From Bifidobacterium aemilianum (GTDB taxonomy: Bacteria; Actinomycetota; Actinomycetes; Actinomycetales; Bifidobacteriaceae): a DNA stretch of 64,000 bases. The notes below the pieces were generated by a model. That model was not told the origin of the DNA and did no database searches. It saw nothing but the letters and a program-made list of their open reading frames with translations. Location of the stretch: contig NZ_PDCG01000001.1 in assembly GCF_003315635.1 (NCBI RefSeq), positions 186,001 through 250,000 of the forward strand. The letters are read 5' to 3'. Positions 9,782-23,768 of this stretch are shown here, one piece after another (the stretch's first letter is position 1; every line of letters starts with the position of its first letter). A program made the position numbers and the translations under genes.

Positions 9782-10408
9782 TCAATCCTTCAGGCCGTAC
9801 TCCTGAGCGATGACCAACCAGAGTTCGTCGGCGGCCTGATCAACGGTGGTGTTGACGATGGTCCGGTCGTATTCGGATTCACTGGCCATCTCCACCTTGG
9901 CGGTCTCCAAACGTTTGTGACGCTGCTCCTCGGTCTCCGTGCCCCGGCCAACCAAGCGTCTGACCAGCTCCTCATAGCTTGGAGGGGCCAGGAAGACCGA
10001 ATAGACATCCAGGCTCATGGTCTTGGACTGCTCCTTGACCCTTCTGGCACCTTGCAGGTCGATCTCGAGAATGGTGGGCACCCCCTGGGCCATATGGTCC
10101 AGAACCGGTTGCAGGGGGGTCCCATAATGGGCCATATTATGAACCAGAGCGGTCTCCAGGAACTCCCCCGCCGCCTCCTTGCGGCTGAATTCCTCTTCGC
10201 TCATGAACCAATAGGTTTTCCCGTCGACCTCGCCGGGCCGGGGACTGCGGGTGGTGGCCGAGACCGAGACCCAGACCTCAGGGTGTTTGCGGCGCAGGGC
10301 CTCCTCGACGGTCCCCTTGCCAACTGCCGTGGGACCGGTGAGCACAATCAGGCGGCATTTGCCAGCGCCATCCTCAACCAGCTTGGTCTGGCCCGCCATG
10401 TTTGCCAT
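9782..10408 (-). CDS. gmk: guanylate kinase
   Basis: Phosphorylates GMP to GDP with ATP, linking purine synthesis and salvage to GTP supply. The 208-residue protein has a P-loop GPTAVGKGT, the GMP-binding segment SATTRSPRPGEVDGKTYWF, and the block ILEIDLQGARRVKE. The P-loop reads PTAVG rather than the more usual PSGVG but keeps the GKGT core. In this part of bifidobacterial genomes gmk usually lies downstream of the carbamoyl-phosphate genes, as here, but 315 bases separate it from carB, so it probably has its own promoter. Confidence 0.96.
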   Translation of the reverse strand: MANMAGQTKLVEDGAGKCRLIVLTGPTAVGKGTVEEALRRKHPEVWVSVSATTRSPRPGEVDGKTYWFMSEEEFSRKEAAGEFLETALVHNMAHYGTPLQPVLDHMAQGVPTILEIDLQGARRVKEQSKTMSLDVYSVFLAPPSYEELVRRLVGRGTETEEQRHKRLETAKVEMASESEYDRTIVNTTVDQAADELWLVIAQEYGLKD

Positions 10409-10723
10409 ATCGCTCTGCCACTTTCCTGGGTCTAGATTGTTGCTGTTCCCTCAAGGCTACAACACCTGCGGACAGGTCCCGACACGCTGCCCTGACGCGC
10501 TGGTCGCCATCCCCTCGACATATGTCCGCATGTCGCCCGGCGTAGGTCAGCCTTAGCTGGACTGCACGCACAGCACCGGTAGCGAACCGACTGAATCTGC
10601 GGTGATGGTCGTTTCCATCAGGGCCATGAACGGCTAGCCACAGTCCACCATTGCCAGTGGGGGTTGCTGCCCCACACCAGAAGAATTGTCATGTTCCCCG
10701 CCCCGCCTGGCCGGGGCCATATG
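10409..10723. other. gap between carB and gmk without a recognisable gene
   Basis: No reading frame here has a credible start, ribosome binding site or family resemblance. It contains a GC hairpin just after carB (GCCCCG 10699-10704 / CGGGGC 10711-10716), possibly the carB terminator, and a ten-base palindrome GACATATGTC at 10517-10526 that could be a regulator site in front of gmk. In some relatives pyrF may lie between these genes; no remnant is visible. Confidence 0.5.
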
Positions 10724-14087
<3,364 letters not shown>

Positions 14088-14095
<8 letters not shown>

Positions 14096-15350
14096 TGAAG
14101 CTTCCCTCCTGCCTCTGGGCGGCTGTGACCGGAACACGCTGTTGGCTGGACCTCATGAGGTCCACGAAGCGATCGAACAGATAGGCGGCATCGTGTGGAC
14201 CAGCCGCCGCCTCCGGGTGGTACTGGACCGAGAAGGCGGGTATGTCAAGGCATTGAAGCCCCTCGACCACATTGTCGTTGAGGTCCACGTGAGAGACCTG
14301 CACCCGGCCGTACCTGCCAGGGCCATAGGGCGAGGACAGCACCTGGCCGATGGGCGCATCGACCGCGAAGCCGTGGTTGTGGGCCGTGACCTCCACCTTG
14401 CCGGTGGTCAGGTCCTGGACCGGCTGGTTGACCCCGCGGTGACCGAATTTGAGCTTGTAGGTGTCAAAACCCAGGGCGCGGCCGAAGAGCTGGTTGCCAA
14501 AGCAGATGCCGAAGAAGGGGTAACCCGCGTCCAATACCTCCCGCAAGAGTTCGATGGCACCTGGCGCCTCCTGCGGATCACCGGGACCATTGGAGAAGAA
14601 GACCCCGCTGGGATTGAGGGCTTGGATGTCCGCAAAGGACGCGGTGGAGGGCAGCACATGGACCCTGCAGCCCCGTTCGGCCATACGATGTGGTGTCATG
14701 GCCTTGAGGCCAAGGTCGAGGGCTGCCACGGTGCAGATCGGCTCCCGACCGGCCCAATCGCCGCAAGGCTCCACCGTGTAGGCCTCCTTGGCGCTGGCAT
14801 GGTCGTAGAGACGGGCCCCCTGCATCTGCGGGCTCTGCCTGACCAGGTCCAGCAGGGCCTGCCTGGTCCGCCCCTCCCCCGTGACCGGGTCGCTCAGGGC
14901 GTCACCGGAGAAGATTCCGGCCCGCATCACACCAGCGGAACGTAGGTGACGAACCAACTTACGGGTGTCGATATGGCTGATGCCAACGATCTGATTGGCC
15001 TCCAGATCATGGTCGAGACTGTCGGTCGCTCGCCAGTTGCTCACCGTCGGACTGGGCTGGCGGACCACGTAGCCTGCCACCCAGATGCGAGAGGATTCCG
15101 GGTCCTCACTGTTCACGCCGGTGTCACCGATATGTGGGAAGGTCTGGACCACAATCTGCCGATCATAGCTGGGGTCGGTCAGGGTTTCCTGATACCCCGT
15201 CATACCTGTGGCAAAAACAATCTCACCGAGTGTCTGACCTTGTGCGCCGTAGGAGTCGCCCACATACACTTGCCCATCCTCCAGGATCAGGAGCGCTTGA
15301 TTGTGGGAATAACTATCGACTGCAACGGCTTTGGCGTCATTCAGATTCAC
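14088..15350 (-). CDS. carA: carbamoyl-phosphate synthase small (glutaminase) subunit
   Basis: Class I glutamine amidotransferase that hydrolyses glutamine and channels ammonia to CarB. The nucleophile Cys lies in [16 protein letters not shown], the His/Glu pair in [11 protein letters not shown]. The N-terminal CarA domain starts around [17 protein letters not shown]. The 420-residue call uses a GTG at 15350 preceded by AAGGGG five bases upstream; an AGGAGG further upstream at about 15379 has no start codon at proper distance, and a longer frame to 15491 adds 47 residues unlike the family. Divergent from bioY with about 230 bases between starts; no pyrimidine or arginine operator was recognised there. 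Confidence 0.95.
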
Positions 15351-15578
15351 CTGAACCCCTTTATCGCAGCGGATATTCCTCCTAAGTGTACACGAAAGCG
15401 TAGAACAATGGCCATCTCGCTCACACCGTGGTTCATCATGCGGATGGCTGGCAGTCCACCTTGTCGTATTCCAACAAGAATCCCTGGCCATTCCTGTAGC
15501 GTCTCACATGGCCGTGGCCAGGAGCGGAACCATAGGATTGACGGCGGTGCACCACTGAGGCCGACAGAGAGGATCACC

Positions 15579-16202
15579 TTGCTTACGACAACCACATCCA
15601 CCACCATGGACCAGACAGGCAGGATATGCATCTGGGTCAGGGGCGGAATCTACGTCTTGTCGCTTTGGACCTCCGCAGCGGTGGGCGCCATTCACATCCC
15701 AGGCACCCCGGTCCCCCTCACCCTGCAAAGCTTCGTGCTCCTGCTGATGGGGCTGACCCTCCCCTGGCGGCAGGCCGGCAGCATCGTGACGGCATACCTG
15801 GCAGCCGGGGCCCTGGGCCTGCCGGTCTTCGCCAATGGTGGCTCCACCATGTCGCTCCTGGGACCAAGCGCCGGATTCCTACTTGGCTTCCTACCTGGCG
15901 TCATGCTGACCGCCTGGCTTAGGCAGAGGCTGACCGTCAACCCGACCATAGGGGCCTGGCGGAGGATGCTCTCCTATCTGCTGGCTGGTGGCTTGGGCTG
16001 CCTCCTGCTGGTCTACCTCTTGGGCTTTGGACTCCAATCCGCCATCACTGGAGTGCCCTCTGCCAGCGTGGCCGCGGCATCGACTGCCTTTGTACCCGGC
16101 GACCTCATCAAGCTACTGGCGGCCACCATCATCAGCTGCGGGTCGGATGAGTGGCTAAGGCAGGCCAAGCGCCATAGCGATTCCACAAGCACGCAGAAAT
16201 GA
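15579..16202 (+). CDS. bioY: BioY-family biotin transporter
   Basis: Substrate-binding membrane component of biotin uptake, either alone or with energy-coupling factor proteins. About 207 residues with roughly six hydrophobic segments and the BioY motif GTPVPLTLQSFVLLLMGL, followed by GALGLPVFANGGSTMSLLGP and GFLLGFLPG. The start is taken as TTG 15579 because GAGAGG lies six bases upstream; ATG 15606 is an alternative with no ribosome binding site. No birA, bioA, bioB or ECF ATPase genes are nearby, so the gene serves scavenging. A hairpin terminator begins two bases after the stop codon. Confidence 0.9.
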   Translation: MLTTTTSTTMDQTGRICIWVRGGIYVLSLWTSAAVGAIHIPGTPVPLTLQSFVLLLMGLTLPWRQAGSIVTAYLAAGALGLPVFANGGSTMSLLGPSAGFLLGFLPGVMLTAWLRQRLTVNPTIGAWRRMLSYLLAGGLGCLLLVYLLGFGLQSAITGVPSASVAAASTAFVPGDLIKLLAATIISCGSDEWLRQAKRHSDSTSTQK

Positions 16203-16203
16203 C

Positions 16204-16228
16204 CTATCCTCAGCTTTGCTGAGGATAG
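16204..16228. terminator. bioY terminator
   Basis: Perfect 11-base stem CTATCCTCAGC / GCTGAGGATAG with a TTT loop, immediately after the bioY stop codon. The downstream tail TGTAATACACTTTT is moderately T-rich. Confidence 0.8.
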
Positions 16229-16311
16229 TGTAATACACTTTTCAGGGCTTACAGGGTTCCTGTCTTACTGGGTTGCACCGTTAATCCCGCCGAAGGCACG
16301 ATGGGCTGCCT

Positions 16312-16983
16312 CTAGGCCTGGGGTTGCTCTGCCGAAGGCACAGCAGTGGGAGAATCTGCTTGAATCTGATTGCCCTGGGCCATATCCTCTGGCTTGTGGT
16401 CCAAGGTCCGGAAGTCGCCATCAACTGAGTCAACATGGGTTTTGTGGTCGGCACTGGCCTCGACTGCCATTTCGGAACCAGTCTCGGTCTCGGATTCTGT
16501 TTCGGACTCAGTCTCAGATTTGGTCTCGGACTCGTCTGCTGATTCGGCTGCTTGGGTCTCCGTCTTCTCCTGAAGGGCTATCTCCTCTGTGTGGAGGCAG
16601 ATTGCGCTGAGCAGTCCGTGGATGAAGGAGGGTGAGTCGTCATCGCTCAGGGACTTCGCCAGGTTCAAGGCCTCATCAATAGCGACCTTGTCGGGAACAT
16701 CCTCATTCCAGACAATCTCCCAGGTGGCCATACGCAGAATGTTCCTGTCAATGACCGGCATGCGCCAGACCTTCCAACTCTGCGAATACTCGTTGAGGGC
16801 TGCGTCAACGGCCTTCCTGTGTTGGGCCACCCCACGAACCATCTCAATGGCATAGTCAGGCAGGGGGGTCTGGGCTCCGGGGTGCTCGATGCGCTCCTCC
16901 AGGAGGGAGCTGATGTCTTGGCCCTTCTCATCGGCCTCATACAAAGTATTCAAGGCCCTCTTGCGTGCTGTGGACCGTGCCAT
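16312..16983 (-). CDS. nusB: transcription antitermination factor NusB with an acidic C-terminal tail
   Basis: NusB binds the boxA RNA with NusE (S10) to prevent premature termination in rRNA operons. Residues 1-140 are a normal NusB fold (MARSTARKRALNTLYEADEK, MPVIDRNILRMATWEI, VAIDEALNLAKSLSDDDSP). The remaining roughly 80 residues are an extension rich in Glu, Ser, Thr and Asp, including a tandem SETESETESETE run, which is not part of the fold and is probably disordered. The start at 16983 is the family start with AGGGG upstream; an ATG 69 bases earlier is unlikely. It lies downstream of efp on the same strand. Confidence 0.93.
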   Translation of the reverse strand: MARSTARKRALNTLYEADEKGQDISSLLEERIEHPGAQTPLPDYAIEMVRGVAQHRKAVDAALNEYSQSWKVWRMPVIDRNILRMATWEIVWNEDVPDKVAIDEALNLAKSLSDDDSPSFIHGLLSAICLHTEEIALQEKTETQAAESADESETKSETESETESETETGSEMAVEASADHKTHVDSVDGDFRTLDHKPEDMAQGNQIQADSPTAVPSAEQPQA

Positions 16984-17092
16984 ACGTGTACCCCTCAATT
17001 CATCTTCTCGGCCCGAGCTGGGCCAATCAAGCTTATGACTGGCGTGGGTCACGCCGGTCAGGGCCTTCCATCAGTTGCCTTATAACGCAAAC

Positions 17093-17124
17093 GGTTCACC
17101 CGACCGGTTGCAGCCGAGTGAACC
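17093..17124 (-). terminator. weak hairpin after efp
   Basis: Seven-base arms GGTTCAC / GTGAACC (17093-17099, 17118-17124) with an 18-base loop, between efp and nusB. No U-tract, so it may be an attenuator or processing site rather than a full terminator. Confidence 0.4.
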
Positions 17125-17138
17125 ACAGTAGGCGATAC

Positions 17139-17702
17139 CTAGTTCTCGCGGCCCAGGTAGGAGCCATCGCGTGTGTCGACCTTGACCTTCTCGCCCTCAC
17201 CCACGAACAGTGGGACCTGAATCTCGGCACCGGTCTCGACGGTGGCGGGCTTGGTACCGGCGTTGGAGCGGTTGCCCTGGACACCGGGCTCGGTGTGGGT
17301 GATGGTCAGGATGACGGATGCGGGCAGCTCAACGGACAGGGGGGCGCCGTCGTGGAAGCTGATGATGCAGTCGGTACCCTCAAGCAGGAACTTGCTCTGA
17401 TCACCCACCAGTGTCTTGGGAATGCTGACCTGGTCGTAGGTGTTCATATCCATGAAGACGTAGCTGTCGCCGTCCTCATAGGAGTATTGAAGGGTGCGGT
17501 TGTCGACTGTCTCGAACTCCATCTTCATGCCCGCGTTGAAGGTCTTGTCAACGATCTTGCCGGACAGCACGTTCTTGATGGTCGTGCGCACGAAGGCCGG
17601 ACCCTTGCCGGGCTTGACGTGCTGGAACTTGGTCACGGTCCACAGTTGCCCATCCAGGTTCAGGACGGATCCGTTCTTGATGTCGTTGCTAGTTTGTGCC
17701 AC
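17139..17702 (-). CDS. efp: translation elongation factor P
   Basis: Binds between the P and E sites of the ribosome and rescues stalling at polyproline. The 187-residue protein has three beta-barrel domains; the tip loop [10 protein letters not shown] near residues 30-39 carries the Lys that is modified in some bacteria. No earlier ATG fits better, and GGTGACT lies just upstream. Encoded upstream of nusB as in other bifidobacteria. Confidence 0.97.
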   Translation of the reverse strand: MAQTSNDIKNGSVLNLDGQLWTVTKFQHVKPGKGPAFVRTTIKNVLSGKIVDKTFNAGMKMEFETVDNRTLQYSYEDGDSYVFMDMNTYDQVSIPKTLVGDQSKFLLEGTDCIISFHDGAPLSVELPASVILTITHTEPGVQGNRSNAGTKPATVETGAEIQVPLFVGEGEKVKVDTRDGSYLGREN

Positions 17703-18016
17703 GTGTAGTCACCTTGATTTCTCGGTAGTCAGACAATCTATAGAATCGCCTCGCTCATTATGCCATGACGTATAGAAAAACCACCAGCCTCATAGTGCGT
17801 CGAAGGCGACGAATCCAGCCGATTTGGGTCCTTGTTGATACGACCTGGACAAGGGCCGCCATGTACGTACGGGACATTGGGTAGATGGGAGAAGTCCTGT
17901 GGACCAGGAGGCAAAGGGATGGGGGCACAAGCTGGGTGGGGAACACGATTCTGGAGGTCTGGCGGCAGAAGGTGGTTGGAGACTGGGCCGATTCACAATC
18001 AGACGTACAGGGTACG
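17703..18016. other. intergenic region between the tuf terminator and efp
   Basis: About 310 bases with no credible gene. On the minus strand it must contain the efp promoter. A short inverted repeat (CCTTGT at 17830-17835 with ACAAGG around 17850-17855) is present; nothing else is recognisable. Confidence 0.4.
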
Positions 18017-18048
18017 AAAAAGGGATCCGGTCCGCAGACCGAATCCCT
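18017..18048 (-). terminator. tuf intrinsic terminator
   Basis: On the minus strand a 12-base stem (18048-18037 with 18032-18021, one G-U pair) closes a UGCG loop of the stable UNCG type and is followed by a run of U residues (18021-18017). It starts 56 bases after the tuf stop codon. Confidence 0.88.
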
Positions 18049-18104
18049 CATTCAGGGTTGGCGGAGGAGGAAGCCTGCGGCCTCAACCTCCATCAGACCA
18101 TCAA

Positions 18105-19304
18105 CTACTCGATGATCTTGGTCACACGACCGGAGCCGACCGTACGACCACCCTCGCGCACTGCGAAGGTCAGGCCCTCTTCCATGGCGATGGGCTGAAT
18201 CAGCTCAACGGAGAAGGTGGCGTGGTCGCCGGGCTGGACCATCTCAACGCCGTCAGGCAGAGTGATGACACCAGTCACGTCGGTGGTGCGGAAGTAGAAC
18301 TGAGGACGGTAGTTGGAGAAGAACGGCGAGTGACGGCCACCCTCATCCTTGGTCAGCACGTAGACCTCACCCTCGAACTTGGTGTGGGGGGTCACGGACT
18401 TGGGAGCAGCCACAACCTGGCCACGCTCGACGTCCTCACGGTTGATGCCGCGCAGGAGCAGACCGGTGTTGTCGCCAGCCTCGGCCTCGTCCATCTGCTT
18501 GTGGAAGGTCTCGATGGAGGTGACGGTAGTGGTCTGGGTGTCGCGGATGCCGACGATCTCAACGCTGGAGTTGATGGGCAGCTTACCACGCTCGACACGA
18601 CCAGTCACCACGGTGCCACGACCGGAGATGGTGAAGACATCCTCGATGGGCATCAGGAAAGGCTTGTCCAGATCGTGGGTGGGGGTCGGGATGTACTCGT
18701 CGACATCCTTCATGAGCTCCTTGACGGTCTCGACCCACTTGTCGTGGTCGGGAGCATCGTCGTGCAGAGCGCCGTAGGCGGAGGTGCGAACGACCGGGCA
18801 GTCGCGGTCGAAACCGTTCTCGTCCAGGAGGTCACGGACCTCTTCCTCGACGAGCTCGATGAGCTCGTCATCCTCGACCATGTCGCACTTGTTCAGGGCA
18901 ACGATGATCTTCGGCACACCGACCTGACGGGCGAGCAGCACGTGCTCGCGGGTCTGGGCCATGGGGCCGTCGGTGGCGGCGACCACGAGGATGGCGCCAT
19001 CCATCTGGGCGGCACCGGTGATCATGTTCTTGACGAAGTCGGCGTGGCCGGGGCAGTCGACGTGGGCGTAGTGACGCTTCTCGGTCTGGTACTCGATGTG
19101 AGCGATGTTGATCGTGATACCACGATCCTTCTCCTCAGGAGCAGCATCAATCTGATCGAAATCGTACTCGGGGTTGATGTCCGGGTACTCCTCATGCAGC
19201 ACCTTGGAGATGGCGGCGGTCAGGGTGGTCTTACCGTGATCGACGTGGCCGATGGTACCAATGTTAACGTGCGGCTTAGTACGCTCGTACTTTTCCTTTG
19301 CCAT
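18105..19304 (-). CDS. tuf: elongation factor Tu
   Basis: GTPase that delivers aminoacyl-tRNA to the ribosome. The 399-residue protein begins [20 protein letters not shown] and has the G motifs [14 protein letters not shown] and NKCD, the switch segment [12 protein letters not shown], and a complete C-terminal domain. AGGAGG lies ten bases upstream of the ATG. It is last in the rpsL-rpsG-fusA-tuf (str) cluster but separated from fusA by 170 bases and a hairpin, so it may also have its own promoter. Confidence 0.98.
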   Translation of the reverse strand: MAKEKYERTKPHVNIGTIGHVDHGKTTLTAAISKVLHEEYPDINPEYDFDQIDAAPEEKDRGITINIAHIEYQTEKRHYAHVDCPGHADFVKNMITGAAQMDGAILVVAATDGPMAQTREHVLLARQVGVPKIIVALNKCDMVEDDELIELVEEEVRDLLDENGFDRDCPVVRTSAYGALHDDAPDHDKWVETVKELMKDVDEYIPTPTHDLDKPFLMPIEDVFTISGRGTVVTGRVERGKLPINSSVEIVGIRDTQTTTVTSIETFHKQMDEAEAGDNTGLLLRGINREDVERGQVVAAPKSVTPHTKFEGEVYVLTKDEGGRHSPFFSNYRPQFYFRTTDVTGVITLPDGVEMVQPGDHATFSVELIQPIAMEEGLTFAVREGGRTVGSGRVTKIIE

Positions 19305-19411
19305 TACTTTTGTCCTCCTGGACGTCTCGTAGTTTTGCCTGTGCCCTTGGCCACAGGCACCCGCTACATATTACTGGGTTTCTGGGTTGTTCGCCACTTT
19401 AAGCCCTAACC

Positions 19412-19443
19412 CAGTCAGCGCTACAAGATATTAGCGCTGACTG
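19412..19443 (-). terminator. hairpin between fusA and tuf
   Basis: Perfect ten-base arms CAGTCAGCGC / GCGCTGACTG around a 12-base loop. It has no U-tract (tail GGTTAGGGC), so partial termination or transcript processing between fusA and tuf is the likely role. Confidence 0.5.
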
Positions 19444-19474
19444 GCGACAGTTTCGCTCAAAGCAGCGTGCGTGT

Positions 19475-21604
19475 TCACTCGCCCCGCTGGGCCTTGATGA
19501 TCTCGTCGGCGACGGTCTTGGGGACCTCCGCGTAGGAGTCCATGGTCATGGTGAACATGGCGCGACCCTGGGTCTTGGACCGCAGGTCGCCGATGTAGCC
19601 GAACATCTCGCTCAGCGGCACCTTGGCGTCGATGACCTTGACGCCGGTGGCGTCTGTCATGGACTGGATGTTGCCACGGCGGGAGTTCACGTCGCCCATG
19701 ACATCACCCATGTACTCTTCAGGCGTGCGGATCTCCACAGCCATGATGGGCTCGAGAATGACCGGCTTTGCCTTGGGGGCAGCCGTCTTGAAGGCCATGG
19801 AGCCTGCAATCTTGAAGGCCATCTCCGAGGAGTCGACATCGTGGATCTGACCGTCGGTGACGGTAGCCTTGACGCCCACCACGGGGAAGCCTGCCAGGAT
19901 GCCGGATTCCATTGCCTCACGGACGCCAGCATCAATGGAAGGAATGAATTCCTTGGTGATGTGGCCACCGGTGACCTTGTTCTCGAACTCGTAGGTCTCG
20001 CCCTCGGTGGTGTCCAGGGGCTCGAAGTTCATCAGGACCTTTGCGAACTGGCCGGAACCACCCGTCTGCTTCTTGTGGGTGTATTCCTGGTTCATGACCG
20101 CCTTGCGGATGGTCTCGCGGTAGGCGACCTGGGGGTTGCCCACGGTGCAGTCCACGTTGAACTCACGACGCATACGGTCGATGATGATGTCCAGCTGAAG
20201 CTCGCCCATGCCGGAGATCAGGGTCTGGGCGGATTCCTCGTCCGTCTTGACCCGGAAGGTCGGATCCTCGTCGGAGAGTTTGGCCAGTGCGATGGACATC
20301 TTCTCCTGGTCGGCCTTGGTCTTGGGCTCAACCGCGACCTCGATGACGGGGTCGGGGAAGGTCATGGACTCAAGGGAGATGGGAGCCTTGTCGTCGCAGA
20401 GGGTGTCACCGGTGGTGACGTTCTTCAGGCCGACGAAGGTGTAGATGTTGCCGGCTTCAGCCGATTCGACGGGGTTCTCCTTGTCGGCGTGCATCTGGAA
20501 GATCTTGCCGACGCGCTCCTTCTTGCCCTTGGTGGAGTCCAGCAGGGTGTCGCCGGGCTTGACCTGGCCGGAGTAGACCCGCACGAAGACGAGCTTTCCG
20601 TAGAAGGGGTGGGTGGAGATCTTGAAGACCAGAGCTGAGAAGGGGTCATCCGTGGTGGGCTTGCGGTCGATCTCGATGGACTCATCGGAAGGATCGAAGC
20701 CGACGATGGAGGGGACATCCTCAGGGCTGGGCAGGTAGTCGATGACGGCGTCCAGCATGGGCTGCACACCCTTGTCCTTGAAGGCGGAGCCGCACAGGAC
20801 CGGGTAAGCCTCACGGTTCACCGTCAGCTTACGGATGCCCTTGCGAATCTCCTCTTCGGAGAGATCGCCGGACTCCAGGTACTTCTCCAACAGGGACTCA
20901 TCGGACTCGGCGACGGCATCCAGCAGCTCGCCACGGTACTGCTCGGCGCGCTCCTGCATGTCGGCGGGAATGTCGGTGGTGTCGTAGTGGGCACCCAGAT
21001 CGCCGGACACATCGTTCCAGACGTAGGCCTTCATACGAACCAGGTCGACGACGCCCATGAAGTCGTTCTCAGCGCCGATGGGCAGCTGAACGACCAGCGG
21101 AACAGCTCCCAGCTTCTCCTTGATGGTCTTCACGGAGTAGTAGAAGTCGGCGCCCAGCTTGTCCATCTTGTTGATGAAGCAGATGCGGGGCACGCCGTAC
21201 TTGTCGGCCTGACGCCAAACGGTCTCGGACTGGGGCTCAACGCCCTCCTTGCCGTCGAAGACAGCAACAGCACCGTCGAGGACTCGCAGGGAGCGCTCGA
21301 CCTCGGCCGTGAAGTCCACGTGGCCGGGGGTATCGATGATGTTGATCTGGAACTTCTCCTTGGTGTCATGACTCTGACGGTTCCAGAAGCAGGTGGTTGC
21401 CGCGGACTGGATGGTGATGCCGCGTTCCTGCTCCTGGGCCATGAAGTCCATGGTCGAAGCGCCATCGTGGGTCTCACCGATTTTGTAGTTCTTGCCGGTA
21501 TAGAAGAGGATGCGCTCGGTCGTGGTGGTCTTGCCGGCATCAATATGGGCCATGATGCCGATGTTGCGAATCTCATTGAGATTGGTAAGCACGTCTTGTG
21601 CCAT
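19475..21604 (-). CDS. fusA: elongation factor G
   Basis: Translocation GTPase of 709 residues. P-loop [19 protein letters not shown], switch region [20 protein letters not shown] and NKMD motifs are all intact, followed by domains II to V ending near [18 protein letters not shown]. It follows rpsG by 30 bases on the same strand in the classic str order. Confidence 0.98.
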   Translation of the reverse strand: MAQDVLTNLNEIRNIGIMAHIDAGKTTTTERILFYTGKNYKIGETHDGASTMDFMAQEQERGITIQSAATTCFWNRQSHDTKEKFQINIIDTPGHVDFTAEVERSLRVLDGAVAVFDGKEGVEPQSETVWRQADKYGVPRICFINKMDKLGADFYYSVKTIKEKLGAVPLVVQLPIGAENDFMGVVDLVRMKAYVWNDVSGDLGAHYDTTDIPADMQERAEQYRGELLDAVAESDESLLEKYLESGDLSEEEIRKGIRKLTVNREAYPVLCGSAFKDKGVQPMLDAVIDYLPSPEDVPSIVGFDPSDESIEIDRKPTTDDPFSALVFKISTHPFYGKLVFVRVYSGQVKPGDTLLDSTKGKKERVGKIFQMHADKENPVESAEAGNIYTFVGLKNVTTGDTLCDDKAPISLESMTFPDPVIEVAVEPKTKADQEKMSIALAKLSDEDPTFRVKTDEESAQTLISGMGELQLDIIIDRMRREFNVDCTVGNPQVAYRETIRKAVMNQEYTHKKQTGGSGQFAKVLMNFEPLDTTEGETYEFENKVTGGHITKEFIPSIDAGVREAMESGILAGFPVVGVKATVTDGQIHDVDSSEMAFKIAGSMAFKTAAPKAKPVILEPIMAVEIRTPEEYMGDVMGDVNSRRGNIQSMTDATGVKVIDAKVPLSEMFGYIGDLRSKTQGRAMFTMTMDSYAEVPKTVADEIIKAQRGE

Positions 21605-21634
21605 AAGTGTTCCTTAGCTCTTGATCTTCTCGAA

Positions 21635-22105
21635 TTACCAGCGATAGTGAGCGAAGGCCTTGTTGGCTTCGGCCATCTTGTGGGTGTCCTCGCGACGCTT
21701 GACGGAGGCTCCCAAGCCATTGGAGGCATCGAGAATCTCGTTGGCCAGGCGCTCGGCCATGGTCTTCTCACGGCGCTTGCGGGAGAAGTCGGTGAGCCAG
21801 CGCAGGGACAGGGCGTTTGCGCGGACGGGCTTGACCTCGACGGGCACCTGGTAGGTGGCGCCACCGACTCGACGGGAACGCACCTCAAGGCTGGGACGGA
21901 TGTTGTCCAGGGCGCGCTTGAGAACGGCGACGGGCTCCTGGTCGGTCTTCTCCTTGACCATATCCAGGGCCGAGTAGACGATGTCCTCGGCGATGGACTT
22001 CTTGCCGTCAAGCAGAATCTTGTTGATGAGCTGGGCAACAACGGTCGATCCGTAGATGGGATCGGGCAGCAGTTGGTGCTTCTTGGCAGGTCCTTTACGT
22101 GACAT
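21635..22105 (-). CDS. rpsG: 30S ribosomal protein S7
   Basis: 156-residue primary 16S rRNA-binding protein that nucleates assembly of the 30S head. Recognisable blocks are [20 protein letters not shown] and [17 protein letters not shown]. Five bases separate it from rpsL upstream. Confidence 0.98.
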   Translation of the reverse strand: MSRKGPAKKHQLLPDPIYGSTVVAQLINKILLDGKKSIAEDIVYSALDMVKEKTDQEPVAVLKRALDNIRPSLEVRSRRVGGATYQVPVEVKPVRANALSLRWLTDFSRKRREKTMAERLANEILDASNGLGASVKRREDTHKMAEANKAFAHYRW

Positions 22106-22110
22106 ATCGC

Positions 22111-22482
22111 TTACTTCGCCTTCTTTGCTCCGTACAGGGAACGGCCCTGCTTGCGGTCCTTGACGCCCTGGGTATCAAGGGCTCCACGCACGATGTGGTA
22201 ACGCACACCGGGGAGATCCTTGACACGGCCACCGCGCACGAGCACGATGGAGTGCTCCTGGAGGTTGTGGCCCTCGCCGGGGATGTAGGCGGTAACTTCG
22301 ACGCCAGAGCTCAGGCGCACACGAGCCACCTTACGAAGAGCCGAGTTCGGCTTCTTCGGCGTGGTGGTGTAGACACGGGTGCACACGCCACGACGCAGGG
22401 GGCTGCCCTTCAAAGCCAAAGTCTTGGACTTCTTCGGCTTTGCCTTCCGTCCTTTACGGACAAGTTGTTCTATAGTAGGCAA
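22111..22482 (-). CDS. rpsL: 30S ribosomal protein S12
   Basis: 123-residue decoding-centre protein that controls translational accuracy. [12 protein letters not shown] at the N-terminus, [17 protein letters not shown] and [14 protein letters not shown] in the core. The lysines at the two classic streptomycin-resistance positions are wild type. First gene of the str cluster; a candidate promoter lies about 220 bases upstream. Confidence 0.98.
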   Translation of the reverse strand: MPTIEQLVRKGRKAKPKKSKTLALKGSPLRRGVCTRVYTTTPKKPNSALRKVARVRLSSGVEVTAYIPGEGHNLQEHSIVLVRGGRVKDLPGVRYHIVRGALDTQGVKDRKQGRSLYGAKKAK

Positions 22483-22698
22483 CTTCTAATCTCCGATTCG
22501 TTGATTACTGCTTGCTTTCGTGAGACCGCCACCCTGCGGCCCACCGACGCGCACTTCCACAATCGGATAGACAGCCACAGTTCACCGGCCCGATGACCCG
22601 ATATTCTCCTGCCGCCGCATTACTGCGCGCTCTCAACGAATCTCGGGATATCCCAGCCTGCCGACCTATGACATAAGGCCTGCCGCTGGCACACACAA

Positions 22699-22726
22699 GC
22701 TATAAGTATAGCGCAAGGGGCGACAA
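22699..22726 (-). promoter_or_regulatory. candidate promoter of the rpsL-rpsG-fusA operon
   Basis: On the minus strand TTGTCG (22726-22721), a 16-base spacer and TATAGC (22704-22699) resemble a primary sigma promoter; an overlapping TATACT (22710-22705) is an alternative -10. This leaves a leader of about 210 bases before rpsL. Confidence 0.4.
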
Positions 22727-23044
22727 GTTCCGGCGTGAAGAGAAAGAGGCGATTCCTCCATATCCTCAATCCTCAGTCAGCGTGGAAGCATCCAGAGATG
22801 CTGGCCTTGCGCCGGGTTCAACCCGACGAATATTCCTATGTCTGTATGACCAGCACAGAACCATGCCTTCTAGGTATGCATGGACAGGCAAAAAAGACAT
22901 TGTACCTATTCTTTGCGGAAGCCCAGCCTGAAAAGGTCAGACCAGCTCGAAGGCCGCCGAAGGCCCATAACCAGGCATCGGCGCGACCGGCGATCCCTGC
23001 AAGGAACCGGCCGACCCGGCCCACAGCGCCAGAAGAGAGGAACC

Positions 23045-23768
23045 ATGACCTGACCCAGAATCACCCTGCATATCTTCACCTCCATGGATGGACGGATAAC
23101 CGGCCCCTTCGGTCAGGCTTGCGGCCCCAAGGTCGGGGAGGCCTTTAGAAGCCTGGGCTTCGATAAGGGCCCCGACTCGACCTTCTACTTCCAGGGGTGG
23201 ATCTACGGCACCCGAACCTCCAGCGATTACTTCGCCAAGGGAAAACCGGTCATCGATTCTCAGGCCCCGGCCGTGCCTGAGGGGGACTTCATGACCGGCA
23301 CCGGCGCGCCCTGCTACTACATCGCCTTCGACCGCCACGGCAAGCTGGGTTGGGATCCAAGACCACCTCCTACGCCGGCCATGAGGCCCGGGTCCTCGAA
23401 GTCCTGACCGAAGAAGCGTCCAACGGGTACAAGGACTTCCTCAGGGCATGGATATCCGCTACATCGTCGCAGGACCGACCGAGATCGACATCCCGCTGGC
23501 ATTGGAGAAGCTGTAGACGCTCTTTCATCTGGACAAGCTGCTTCTGGGCGTAGGAGGCATTCTCAACTGGAGCTTCATCGATGCCGGCCTATGCGACGAG
23601 GTCAGCCTGGTGGTGGCCCCGACCATCGATGGGCAGCCGGATTCCGCCCGTCTCTTCGATTCGCGGTTCAATGGGGACCCCCGGCCCATCGGCTTCAAGC
23701 TGAAATCGGCAAAGGTCCTGGACGGCGGGGGTCTCTGTGTCCGATATCTCCCGGAACATCAGGCATGA
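23045..23768 (+). pseudogene. RibD C-terminal / dihydrofolate reductase-like protein, multiply disrupted
   Basis: Translation pieced across frames gives a RibD_C-type reductase: ITLHIFTSMDGRITGPFG near the start, YIVAGPTEIDIPLALEKL, then LLLGVGGILNWSFIDAGLCD and EVSLVVAPTIDG, typical of NADPH-dependent pyrimidine deaminase-reductases and HTP reductase-like enzymes. There is a TGA at codon 3 after the ATG at 23045, a frame change near 23345-23350, another near 23450, and a TAG at 23516-23518. Four lesions mean it is dead. It overlaps the start of the next decayed gene by four bases, so the two were once a translationally coupled pair. Confidence 0.8.

Noticed and set aside
10374-10571. 65-codon minus-strand frame in front of gmk
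   Set aside because: Overlaps the gmk start in another frame, Arg-rich, no homology impression; treated as intergenic.
17832-19409. 525-codon plus-strand frame opposite tuf
   Set aside because: Shadow of tuf; same composition bias and no supporting signals.
22735-23148. Plus-strand frame of 137 codons before the reductase pseudogene
   Set aside because: Composition is not protein-like and it overlaps the pseudogene start in another frame; no ribosome binding site.
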